Origin: an uncultured Roseibium sp.
GTDB lineage: Bacteria > Pseudomonadota > Alphaproteobacteria > Rhizobiales > Stappiaceae
Reading direction: 5' to 3'
NCBI RefSeq assembly: GCF_963675985.1
Contig: NZ_OY780958.1
Location: forward strand, 1,550,001-1,614,000
DNA length: 64,000 nucleotides
Positions 46,841 through 56,401 of the stretch are shown here, one piece after another. The position numbers and the translations under genes are program-made. Numbering within the stretch: the first letter of the stretch is position 1; the number at the start of each line of letters is the position of its first letter. Below the pieces are notes generated by a model, which worked only from the letters and a program-made list of their open reading frames with translations, searched no databases and was not told the DNA's origin.

Positions 46841-48690
46841 GTACCTGTTCCGTCTTGAGTTCGCCGGGGAGATGGCGCGCGTTCAGACGGCGCCCCTCGG
46901 CATGTCTTCCAATGGATAGAATCTTGAGACCGTTCAATCAATTGATTGAGGGCGACTTCAGTTTCCTCCGGGCTCCAGAACAGGGAAAAGTCATCCGACG
47001 GCGAACGGGGTTCTTTCGCGGGTGCCTTGCCCGCCGCAGGTTTGCTCGACTGTGCTGCTGAAAGTTGCCCTGCCATCGCCAGGCACTGCGAATAATCCGG
47101 AGCATCGGCATCGCAAAGGCGTGCTTGTCTGTTTTCCATAAGTGCGTCGAAGAGGGTTGCCGGTTTTCCGTGAGCCCCGGTATCGGACGGAATGCTCCAA
47201 ACGCCCGTCCTGGGGTCGGCCTTGTAAAGCGGCAGGAACGCGGCTCCGTGAGCTGCAACGAAGCGAACCGCTTCAATAATGTAATCCTGAGTGGGCTGAT
47301 CGAAGAAGTAATTGAAACCAAGTCTGACCCAGCCGGGCCGCACGATGCTTTGTCCATCGCTCACCCCCGACTCATAACGGGCCGCATCGGTGTCGTTGAT
47401 GTTCAAAAGCGCATGGCCGTATGGACCGGCGCAGGAGCAGCCGCCACGTGCCTGGATTCCGAAGAGGTCGTTCAAAAGGGCGACCACGAAACCGTAGTGC
47501 AGCCATTTCGAACCGCATCGGATATTGAATGCAAAGATACCTATACGCTCTGCATGGGCAGAGCCGAGAATCTCGATGTTCGGATCTGCTGACCAGGCCT
47601 GCATCGCCTGTTGGGCCATACTTGCTTCCCGCCGTTCGATTTCCCTGGCGCCGACCCGGGATTGCAGTTCCAGCGCAAGACCGGCCTTGATATCGCCGAC
47701 AATATTGGGCGTCCCGGCCTCCTCTCGGCGCTCGATACCGGAAACATAGCGATGGCCGTCGGCCGTCACATAGCTCACGGTACCGCCGCCCGTCATGGTC
47801 GGCATGATGCCGTCGAAAACGGCCTTGTCGCAAATCAGCAGGCCCGAAGCGCCCGGTCCGCCGATGTATTTGTGGGGCGACAGGACCACCGCGTCGATGT
47901 GATCTCCGGATCCGGGTGTCGTTTCAGCCATTGCAATTTGCATGTACGGCGCGCCGGCCGCGTAGTCGCAGCAGAACAGGGCGTCGTGGTCATGCAGCAA
48001 CCGGGCAAGGCGCCTCACATCGGTCTTGATACCGGTCACGTTGGAGGCTGCGGAAAAAACGCCGATTTTTGGCGCATCGGCCCCTGTGGACTTCAGTTCC
48101 CGTTCCAGCGTCTCGAAACATATGCCGCCGTCCGCATTCAGGGGTATCCGGCAGATTCTCGCACCGCTTTCACGCCAGGGGAGGTCATTGGAATGATGCT
48201 CATACGGTCCGACGAAGACAACGGGTCTGGCGTCGTCGGAAAGATAGGGGGAGTCCGGTCTGCGCGGCAGGATGCCTTGCAGTTGAAGAGCGCGGCACAA
48301 TTTGTTGACCGCTGCGGTCGCGCCGGAGCCTGTGAAAATGACGGCATGCCGGTCGCTCGCCCCGACCGCCTTGCGAATGGTTTCCCGGGCAAGTTCCCGC
48401 AGCAGGGTCGTTTGCCGACCCGTATAAGAGGTTTCCGTGTGGGTATTGCCGTAGTCGGGCAGGATGACCTCGCGAACAAGATCCTCGATGAAGGTCAGGC
48501 CGCGTCCCGAGGCAACGTAATCGGCATAAACCAACGGCCGGTATCCGAAAGGGGTTTTTATGGGATGCGCCTCACCGATGACGGCAGCGCGGATGGTATC
48601 GATCAAAGTGCCCGTATCAGCTTCTCGCAGCATCGAGAGGAAGTTTGGTACTTCGTTTGATTTGTTCCATTGAGAAGCAGGAAGTGACAT
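46837..48690 (-). CDS. Class V aminotransferase, cysteine desulfurase-like, with long C-terminal extension
   Basis: 617 residues against about 400-450 for typical members. Seen: YADYVASGRGLTFIED, GSGATAAVNKLCR for phosphate binding, GPYEHHSND, Asp242 in FCCDYAAGAPYMQ, PLP-lysine Lys274 in VLSPHKYIGGPG, and ARGGCSCAGPYGH, where Cys420 lines up with the catalytic Cys of SufS/CsdA-type desulfurases. The last 80 or so residues are low-complexity (AAGKAPAKEPRSPSDD) and unassigned. ATG 48690 overlaps the regulator gene by 74 bases; ATG 48633 would reduce this to 17. No strong ribosome site decides. Confidence 0.87.
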   Translation of the reverse strand: MSLPASQWNKSNEVPNFLSMLREADTGTLIDTIRAAVIGEAHPIKTPFGYRPLVYADYVASGRGLTFIEDLVREVILPDYGNTHTETSYTGRQTTLLRELARETIRKAVGASDRHAVIFTGSGATAAVNKLCRALQLQGILPRRPDSPYLSDDARPVVFVGPYEHHSNDLPWRESGARICRIPLNADGGICFETLERELKSTGADAPKIGVFSAASNVTGIKTDVRRLARLLHDHDALFCCDYAAGAPYMQIAMAETTPGSGDHIDAVVLSPHKYIGGPGASGLLICDKAVFDGIMPTMTGGGTVSYVTADGHRYVSGIERREEAGTPNIVGDIKAGLALELQSRVGAREIERREASMAQQAMQAWSADPNIEILGSAHAERIGIFAFNIRCGSKWLHYGFVVALLNDLFGIQARGGCSCAGPYGHALLNINDTDAARYESGVSDGQSIVRPGWVRLGFNYFFDQPTQDYIIEAVRFVAAHGAAFLPLYKADPRTGVWSIPSDTGAHGKPATLFDALMENRQARLCDADAPDYSQCLAMAGQLSAAQSSKPAAGKAPAKEPRSPSDDFSLFWSPEETEVALNQLIERSQDSIHWKTCRGAPSERAPSPRRTQDGTGT

Positions 48691-49087
48691 CGTTGAGCTC
48701 GATCAGATCGATAAATTTCTTGTAAAACGCGTCGTATGAAGAATTGCTTTTCGTTATTACCTTCAGAATATAGTCATATTCACCAGCCAATCGGTTTACT
48801 TCGACAATTTCGGGAAATTTACTTACGGCGACGTTGAACTTTTCCAACCAGGCGGTGTTGTGCTGGTTGGTGCGGATCATGACGAACACCGTAAGATCGA
48901 GGCCGATTTTGCTTTGATTCAAAAGCGTTACGCGACCGTCGATATATCCCTCACGCTCAAGCTTCTGAAGACGGCGCCAACAGGGCGTCGACGAGAGACC
49001 TACGCGTTCAGATAACTGAGCTACAGATAGGCTAGAATCATCTTGTAATATGGAAAGTATCTTTCGATCAAAATCATCAATTTGCAT
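48617..49087 (-). CDS. Lrp/AsnC family transcriptional regulator
   Basis: 156 residues. Seen: the N-terminal helix-turn-helix DDFDRKILSILQDDSSLSVAQLSERVGLSSTPCWRRLQKLE and the C-terminal RAM ligand domain (EVNRLAGEYDYILKVITKS). Members sense amino acids and usually control an adjacent catabolic or transport operon. ATG 49087 is chosen because TTAGGAC lies just before it; ATG 49102 is five codons upstream. It is the first gene of the leftward run ending at 39726, and a strong inverted repeat lies directly upstream. Confidence 0.93.
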   Translation of the reverse strand: MQIDDFDRKILSILQDDSSLSVAQLSERVGLSSTPCWRRLQKLEREGYIDGRVTLLNQSKIGLDLTVFVMIRTNQHNTAWLEKFNVAVSKFPEIVEVNRLAGEYDYILKVITKSNSSYDAFYKKFIDLIELNDVTSCFSMEQIKRSTKLPLDAARS

Positions 49088-49094
49088 AATTTGT

Positions 49095-49126
49095 CCTAAC
49101 ATATCCGAAAATACAGGATATTTAGG
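49095..49126. promoter_or_regulatory. Inverted repeat, candidate operator of the Lrp-type regulator
   Basis: Arms ATATCC (49101-49106) and GGATAT (49116-49121) are perfect; with one unpaired C they extend to CCTAA...TTAGG, giving 11-bp arms around a 9-base AT-rich centre. It lies within 40 bases upstream of the regulator ATG, as expected for an autoregulatory Lrp/AsnC site. Confidence 0.7.
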
Positions 49127-49557
49127 CTATATCGATTTGGTTTATGGCTCAATGGAGAATGAGTCTTCTAATGTTTTGCGGCGAGCCGGCCGAGATTGGC
49201 GCACGTCAAGGTTTTATCCGCCTCGTTCCTCCGAGCAGCGGGGCAATTGTCTCTTAAGGGGCAGATTCAATTTGAGTGTGCCGCGCCGGTGGGACGGGAC
49301 GCGGGCAGGGGCTGGCAAGTGAAACGACGGGGCATCGCACGTTTGTCCTGCGTCGGTGCGGCGTGTCGCGCCGGACCATTGCAGGGCTTGAAACGGGGGG
49401 ACGGCATCACTTTTCCCTGGGCGGCAGAGGTGCTGTCCGGGGATGATCACCGTTCATTTCCGCGTTGCGGGCGAACATGAGCGTAACGACAGATTTTCCA
49501 AGCCTGAGAGCCCCTTAATCCGTCTCGATCTGCTCAGTTCTCTGTGCGCAGCTTCGC
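49127..49557. other. Gap with no recognised gene
   Basis: 431 bases between the two leftward operons. The left part is AT-rich and presumably holds the promoter of the Lrp-type gene. The remainder contains only short open frames without family features, ribosome sites or codon bias. No terminator, RNA gene or pseudogene remnant could be recognised. Confidence 0.6.
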
Positions 49558-50592
49558 CTATTCCATTTTCCCAAGTTCGTCGCGGCTCGCCGTCAGAAAG
49601 ACTTCCGCATTGTTCGACAGGGACGGGCCGAGATAGCCGCCTTCCTGAATGAGAGCAGTTGGCAGGTCCATACGGACGATCTCGCGTGCCATGGTGTCGA
49701 ACCCTGTTCCGGTCATGCCGACCTCCGACAGCGGATCGTCCTGGGCCATGTCGAAGCCGAGGGAAATCACCAGCGCTTCTGCTCCGAAATCCTGAATGGC
49801 CTTGATGCCTTCCCGGAACCGGCCGAGGATTTCCGCTTCGGTTGCTCCCGGCTGAAGCGTCAGGTTCAGGGTCGTCCCCTTGCCCTGGCCTTCGCCGGTT
49901 TCATCGGCGTAGCCAAGGTAATAGGTCGGATAGACATCCGGATCCACATGCAGGGAACATAGGAAGACGTCGCCGCGCTCATAGAAGATATCGAGCGTGC
50001 CGTTTCCGGTATGTGTGTCGATGTCGAAGACGGCGACCTTGCCAAAGTCCTGACGCAGCACCTGTGCGGCAACGGCCGCGTTATTGAAGAAGCAGAAGCC
50101 GTTGGCGCCGTTCGACATGGCATGGTGTCCGGGAGGGCGACACAGGCCGTAGATCATCCGGTCTCCGGCAATGACCCTGCTGGCAGCCTCAATTGCCGTC
50201 TGCGCCGACCAGTAGATCGCCTCCCAGGTGTTTTCCGTCAGCGGGACGGAGGTGTCGGTCGCATACCAGCCCAACTGGCCGTAGATAGAGGATGACCGCC
50301 GGCCGGCGCGTCGTCCAGGATGATAGGTCGGGATAGGTTCGGCGTCGCCGGCAGCCTCCCGCCAACGCTGATAGGCGTCTTTCCAGAAGTCGACATAGTC
50401 CGGATCGTGCACGGCCTTGATCGCCTCTTCGCCATGGTCCTGAGGCGGCTCGATTTCAAAACCGTTTTTAAGGAGCATGTCGCGGATCAGGACCGCACGT
50501 TCCGGCTGTTCCGGGTGGGGAATATAGGCGCCGCGGCGGAAATAACGCTCCGGATTATGCTTGAGCTGACGTTCGTCGAAAATCGCTTTCAT
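49558..50592 (-). CDS. Acetylpolyamine amidohydrolase-like protein (histone deacetylase family)
   Basis: Zinc-dependent deacetylase fold, 344 residues, the size of bacterial acetylpolyamine amidohydrolases. Seen: YIPHPEQPERAVLIRDML, LCRPPGHHAMSNGANGFCFFNN with the catalytic His pair, VFDIDTHTGNGT (metal Asp and His), ISLGFDMAQDDPL (metal Asp) and EGGYLG with the catalytic Tyr. It would remove acetyl groups from polyamines or similar amines. ATG 50592 is the family start; a longer open frame upstream overlaps the dehydrogenase. It is the last gene of the oligopeptide-type operon, 11 bases after its neighbour. Confidence 0.92.
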   Translation of the reverse strand: MKAIFDERQLKHNPERYFRRGAYIPHPEQPERAVLIRDMLLKNGFEIEPPQDHGEEAIKAVHDPDYVDFWKDAYQRWREAAGDAEPIPTYHPGRRAGRRSSSIYGQLGWYATDTSVPLTENTWEAIYWSAQTAIEAASRVIAGDRMIYGLCRPPGHHAMSNGANGFCFFNNAAVAAQVLRQDFGKVAVFDIDTHTGNGTLDIFYERGDVFLCSLHVDPDVYPTYYLGYADETGEGQGKGTTLNLTLQPGATEAEILGRFREGIKAIQDFGAEALVISLGFDMAQDDPLSEVGMTGTGFDTMAREIVRMDLPTALIQEGGYLGPSLSNNAEVFLTASRDELGKME

Positions 50593-50603
50593 GGGAAACT
50601 GCC

Positions 50604-51584
50604 TCAATACCCTTTGGTCCGGTCGACCGTGTTTCGTGGTTTTCTGCCGGCGGCCACGTCGCAGGCGGCCTGGACGACCTGCTCCGCCATCAGCCGGCGG
50701 GAGGAATCGCTGGCCTGATGCGGCGTGATCAGAATTCGCTCGTCGCTCCACCAGGGATGGTCGGACGGCAGAGGTTCTGTATGGAAAACGTCGAGCGAGG
50801 CGCCGCCGATCTGACCGCTGCTCAGGGCCGCATCAAGGTCTGCATCCACAAGGTGCTCACCGCGGCCGAGTTGGATCAGACGTGCACCGCGCGGCATAGC
50901 GGCAAAGAGGCCCGCATTCAGAATACCCTTCGTCGCCGGGGTCAGCGGGAGCACGTTGATCAAGGCCTGGGACTGCGCCGCCGTGCGCATCACAGCCCCG
51001 TCTCCGGCCTCGAAACGAACACCCGGAGTGTCTTCACCTTCAGGTGCATCGCGGACCGCCGCAACGACGGGAAAGCCCATGGCGGCAATTGCCCGGCCCA
51101 TTGCCTTGCCCATCAGGCCGTAGCCAAGCAGACCGACCGTGAAATTTCGCGGGGATGGGGCAACATCGAAATTTTGATGTTTCCAGATCCCCTGCGCCTG
51201 GTTCTTCAGATAGAAGCCCATGTTCCGGTGGTGCCAGATGACATGCCAAGCCGCGAAGCCGGCCATCAGATCTGCCTGGTTGTCGTCCTGGACACGGGTG
51301 ACATAAGCATCCGGCGGCAAACTCGGGCAGCCGACAATGCTGTCGACCCCTGCTGCAATGGAACAGGCCAGTTTCAGATTGGGGTAGGGCGCGAAGGCAT
51401 CTGCTGCCGGATACCAGGTCAAGGCGAAGCGAATGGCTTCCGGATCATCGATATCCTTTGGGCTGCGCAGGCGGATCCGGTCTGAATAAGGCTCGAAAAA
51501 TCGGCTGTAGAAAGACCCCAGATCATAGCGTTCTCCGAGGTAGACGCCTTCCACGATTTTCGAAGTTGTATCAGCGTGCGTCAT
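50604..51584 (-). CDS. D-2-hydroxyacid dehydrogenase (GhrA-like glyoxylate/hydroxypyruvate reductase)
   Basis: NAD(P)-dependent dehydrogenase, 326 residues. Seen: the Rossmann motif VGLLGYGLMGKAMGRAIAAMGF, the catalytic Arg in ARLIQLGRGEHLVD, Glu in LDVFHTEPLPSDHPWW and His in ILITPHQASDS. It lacks the usual substrate-domain GAG motif (SIAAGVDSIV instead), as GhrA proteins do. The start overlaps the end of the M20 gene by 14 bases, showing coupling. The substrate in this operon is unknown. Confidence 0.9.
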   Translation of the reverse strand: MTHADTTSKIVEGVYLGERYDLGSFYSRFFEPYSDRIRLRSPKDIDDPEAIRFALTWYPAADAFAPYPNLKLACSIAAGVDSIVGCPSLPPDAYVTRVQDDNQADLMAGFAAWHVIWHHRNMGFYLKNQAQGIWKHQNFDVAPSPRNFTVGLLGYGLMGKAMGRAIAAMGFPVVAAVRDAPEGEDTPGVRFEAGDGAVMRTAAQSQALINVLPLTPATKGILNAGLFAAMPRGARLIQLGRGEHLVDADLDAALSSGQIGGASLDVFHTEPLPSDHPWWSDERILITPHQASDSSRRLMAEQVVQAACDVAAGRKPRNTVDRTKGY

Positions 51585-52872
51585 TGCCGACCCGTTCCAG
51601 TCCGCACCAGTCGGCGATAAACAAGGCAATCGCACCGGTGACGCGCTTGATCGAAGACAGGCTGACCCGTTCGTCGAAGCCGTGAATGTTTTCCGTAATC
51701 GGTCCATAGACGAGGCAGGGCATGCCGGCATAAATCACAAAGACACGGGCATCGAGATAGCCTGGCGTCACGAAGCTCTCCAGAGTGTTGCCGGTGGCAT
51801 GCCGGTGCGCCTCTGCAAGTGCCTTTTCCGCATCGGTGTTTTCTTCCAGGACGTAGCCGCGCGCGAAGAAGCCGTTCCAGGTCACCTGGGGCGGCCGGTT
51901 GCCGAGAAAACTGTCGTTGCCGAGATCAGCGGCGAGATACTCTTCGATCTGTTTGGCGCGGTCTGCGGGATCGTCTCCGGGATAGATGGCGATGCGGCAA
52001 TGGAGCTTGCACCACGCGGCAACGGTCGATGCCCAGTCTCCGCCCTCGATCTTGCCGACGTTGAAATTGATCGGGTGATCCAGGTCCTCGAAATAGGGAT
52101 AGTTGACCTTCTCCGCATTCCATTCCTCGGTCATGCGTTTCAGGCTTTCGATGACCCGGTAGCTTGCCTCGATCGCATTGGCGCCGGTACCGGCTTCGCG
52201 CACATGGACCGGATGGCCGGCGACAAGAATTTCGAACCAGAGCACGCCGCAGTTGGCGCGCACCAGCATTTCGTCTTCAGGTTCGGGGATGATCGCAGCA
52301 TCCGCCGTATAGCCTTCGACCAGACAGGCAAGAGCGCCGTTGCCGGTGCACTCTTCTTCCACAACACTTTGGATATGAACCGTCGCCGCCGGCTGGTAGC
52401 CGAGGCGCCTCAGAGCGTCGAGCGCGAAGACATTGGCGGCGAGGCCGGCCTTCATGTCACCGCCGCCCCGTCCGTAGAGCCAGTCACCGACGCACTTGGG
52501 CTCGAAAGGCGGAGAAACTTCCCACATGTCGTGTGGACCTTCCGGAACCACATCCATATGCCCGTTGAGGATCAGAGACTTGCCTTTGGTTTCTTTCGGT
52601 GTGTGGGTGGCAACAACGTTCACCGCGTCGGTATAGTCGACAGTCACCGGCGAGAACCCGGGATGATCATGGATCTTGTCGATATCGATGGCGAAGGTTT
52701 CGACCTCGTAGCCGCGTTCCGCCAGTTCCTTGTGCATGAAGTCCTGAGCAGGCTTTTCCTGTCCGCGCAAAGACGGAAACCGGATCAGGTCGGAGGTGAA
52801 GGCGATCTGATCGTCGAATCCGGCGTCCACGGACTCCAGTATCGCTTTGCGGAAAGTGTCATCCACGTTCAA
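51571..52872 (-). CDS. M20 family deacylase (ArgE/DapE type)
   Basis: 433 residues. Seen: the first metal motif NGHMDVVPEG, bridging Asp in GRGGGDMKAGLAAN, catalytic Glu in SVVEEECTGNGAL, IIPEPED, and the dimerisation domain with VAGHPVHVREAGTGANAIE. ArgE/DapE-type enzymes cleave N-acyl or N-succinyl groups from amino acids. The pairing with a peptide-type importer suggests hydrolysis of an imported N-acyl compound or dipeptide. It lies 18 bases after the ABC ATPase gene and overlaps the dehydrogenase gene. Confidence 0.92.
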   Translation of the reverse strand: MNVDDTFRKAILESVDAGFDDQIAFTSDLIRFPSLRGQEKPAQDFMHKELAERGYEVETFAIDIDKIHDHPGFSPVTVDYTDAVNVVATHTPKETKGKSLILNGHMDVVPEGPHDMWEVSPPFEPKCVGDWLYGRGGGDMKAGLAANVFALDALRRLGYQPAATVHIQSVVEEECTGNGALACLVEGYTADAAIIPEPEDEMLVRANCGVLWFEILVAGHPVHVREAGTGANAIEASYRVIESLKRMTEEWNAEKVNYPYFEDLDHPINFNVGKIEGGDWASTVAAWCKLHCRIAIYPGDDPADRAKQIEEYLAADLGNDSFLGNRPPQVTWNGFFARGYVLEENTDAEKALAEAHRHATGNTLESFVTPGYLDARVFVIYAGMPCLVYGPITENIHGFDERVSLSSIKRVTGAIALFIADWCGLERVGNDAR

Positions 52873-52890
52873 GGCATCCTGTCATGTGGT

Positions 52891-54519
<1,629 letters not shown>

Positions 54520-54522
54520 GGC

Positions 54523-55365
54523 CTATTTCCCCTTTCTCGACAGTCGCGGATTCAGGGCATCGTTCAGGCCTTCGCCGATGAGATTGAGCGCAAGCACCGT
54601 CATCAGGATGGCGAAACCGGGGAAGAAGGAGAGCCACCAGGCCTGGCGGATGACCATACGCGCGGCCCCGATCATATAGCCCCAGGACATGAGGTTGGGG
54701 TCTCCCAGTCCGAGGAAGGAGAGGGAGGACTCCAACAGGATGGCCGTTGCCACCATCAAGGAAGCGAGCACGATGATTGGAGACAGCGTATTGGGCAGGA
54801 TCTGGCGCCAGATGATGGTGCTGTTTTTTTGTCCCGAAAGGATCGCGGCTTCCACATATTCGCGGGAGCGCAGGGAGAGTACCTCACCTCGGACAAGGCG
54901 GGCGACCGGCGGCCAGCTGACGATGGCAATCGCCCCGATGATCGATTGCACGCTCGGCTCGAATATGGCGACCAGCACGATTGCCAGTGCGAAATTCGGC
55001 ACGGTCTGGAAGAATTCGGTGAACCGCATCAGGGCGTCGTCGACAGATCCGCCGAAATACCCGGCGAGTGCGCCGATCGGAATTCCGATCAGCAGGGACA
55101 CCAAGGTGGAGACAAGACCGATCAGCAGGGAGACTTGTGCGCCATAGGCGAGACCGGCAAGCACATTTCGTCCGAGCGTGTCGGTGCCGAGGGGCAGGGA
55201 CTCCATAGTCAGCGGCGGAAGGAACGGGCGCTGCACCATCTTCCAGGGGGACTGGGGGAACAGAACCGGAGCGAGGATGGCAACCAGGATCACGAGGATG
55301 AGAATGCCAAGGCCGACCACAGCACCGCGGTTGCGTTTGAAACGTTTCCAGAAATCCCGCATCAC
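54523..55365 (-). CDS. Dipeptide/oligopeptide-type ABC transporter permease (DppC-like)
   Basis: 280 residues, six helices. Seen: an N-terminal FWKRFKRNRGAVVGLGILIL typical of DppC/OppC, LGTDTLGRNVLAGLAYGAQVSL, the ATPase-contact loop region with VRGEVLSLRSREYVEAA, and LILGLGDPNLMSWGYMI-like residues. The start overlaps the DppB-like stop by four bases. Confidence 0.94.
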   Translation of the reverse strand: MMRDFWKRFKRNRGAVVGLGILILVILVAILAPVLFPQSPWKMVQRPFLPPLTMESLPLGTDTLGRNVLAGLAYGAQVSLLIGLVSTLVSLLIGIPIGALAGYFGGSVDDALMRFTEFFQTVPNFALAIVLVAIFEPSVQSIIGAIAIVSWPPVARLVRGEVLSLRSREYVEAAILSGQKNSTIIWRQILPNTLSPIIVLASLMVATAILLESSLSFLGLGDPNLMSWGYMIGAARMVIRQAWWLSFFPGFAILMTVLALNLIGEGLNDALNPRLSRKGK

Positions 55366-56330
55366 GATGCCCTGATTCTGGGATCAACGACCCGGTAGAG
55401 GATGTCGGTGATCAGGTTGAAGAGGAGTACCATGGCTGCGGAGACGAAAAAGACGCCGAGCAAAACGTTGTAGTCGCGCTGGGTGAGGGCGTCGAACATC
55501 AGCCGTCCGATCCCGGGCCAGGCGAATACGGTCTCCGTCAGGATCGCGCCGCCGACCAGCTGCCCGGCCTGCAGCCCGGCGAGGGTCACAACGGGCAGCA
55601 TGGCGTTTCGGAAGATATGCCGCCACTGGATGACGCCGGGCTTCAGCCCCTTGGCGCGTGCGGTCTTGACGAAATCGAGCGTGGAGACCTCCAGCATCGA
55701 GGCGCGGGTCATGCGCATGTAGACAGCCATGAAGAACAGGCCAAGCGTCAGGGCCGGAAGGATCAGGTGTTCGCCGATATCAAGCACACGGGCAAAGCCT
55801 GTATATCCGCCGCCGACGGTTTCGTATCCGAAGCCGGGCAGCCAGTTCAATTCGACGGAAAACAGCAGAACCGCCATCAGCGCGGCCCAGTAGAGTGGTG
55901 TGGCGTAGAAAAGCAGGGCAACGGTAGAGATGATGGTATCGGACCATTTGCCAACGCGTGCGGAAGCAAGGACGCCCGCGAAAACGCCGAACAGGAGCGA
56001 GATGACGAAGGCGGTGATCGTCAAAAGCAGCGTCGCCGGTAACCGGTCCAGGATCAGATCCGCGACAGGCATCTGCTGACGGTAGGAAAAACCCAGGTCA
56101 AGCTGCACAACCCCACTGAGATAAATCCCGAGTTGGGTGAGGAGCGGCTTGTCGAGGCCGAATTGTTCCCTGAGCTGGTCGAGGAAGATCTGGTCCGCAG
56201 CCCCGGCTTCGCCGGCCATCACGGCGGCGGGATCGCCGGGGGCGGCGTGAATCAGGAAAAAGTTCAAGGTGACGATGGCTATCAAGATGATCGCCGCCTT
56301 GACCAATCGCAGGGCGATGAAGCGCAGCAT
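55362..56330 (-). CDS. Dipeptide/oligopeptide-type ABC transporter permease (DppB-like)
   Basis: 322 residues, six helices. Seen: NFFLIHAAPGDPA, LGFSYRQQMPVADLILDRLPAT, RMTRASMLEVSTLDFVKTARAKGL (the EAA-type loop with FVKTARAKG) and ETVFAWPGIGRLM, all DppB hallmarks. It starts 71 bases after the binding-protein gene; a strong stem-loop lies in that gap. Confidence 0.95.
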   Translation of the reverse strand: MLRFIALRLVKAAIILIAIVTLNFFLIHAAPGDPAAVMAGEAGAADQIFLDQLREQFGLDKPLLTQLGIYLSGVVQLDLGFSYRQQMPVADLILDRLPATLLLTITAFVISLLFGVFAGVLASARVGKWSDTIISTVALLFYATPLYWAALMAVLLFSVELNWLPGFGYETVGGGYTGFARVLDIGEHLILPALTLGLFFMAVYMRMTRASMLEVSTLDFVKTARAKGLKPGVIQWRHIFRNAMLPVVTLAGLQAGQLVGGAILTETVFAWPGIGRLMFDALTQRDYNVLLGVFFVSAAMVLLFNLITDILYRVVDPRIRAS

Positions 56331-56361
56331 CGGGCCTCTGGTGTATATTTATTGTTGGGAA

Positions 56362-56396
56362 ATCCCGCGCGGATTCCGGATGGATCCGCGCGGGAT
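56362..56396 (-). other. 13-bp stem-loop between binding-protein and permease genes
   Basis: 56362-56374 (ATCCCGCGCGGAT) and 56384-56396 (ATCCGCGCGGGAT) pair perfectly around a 9-base loop, five bases after the binding-protein stop on the minus strand. Only TTCCC follows, so complete termination is unlikely. It has the same position and stem length as the livK-livH element. Confidence 0.75.
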
Positions 56397-56401
56397 GGAT
56401 C

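Noticed and set aside
49196..49480. 94-codon open frame between the two leftward operons
   Set aside because: No ribosome site, Arg/Gly-rich shadow-like composition, no family.
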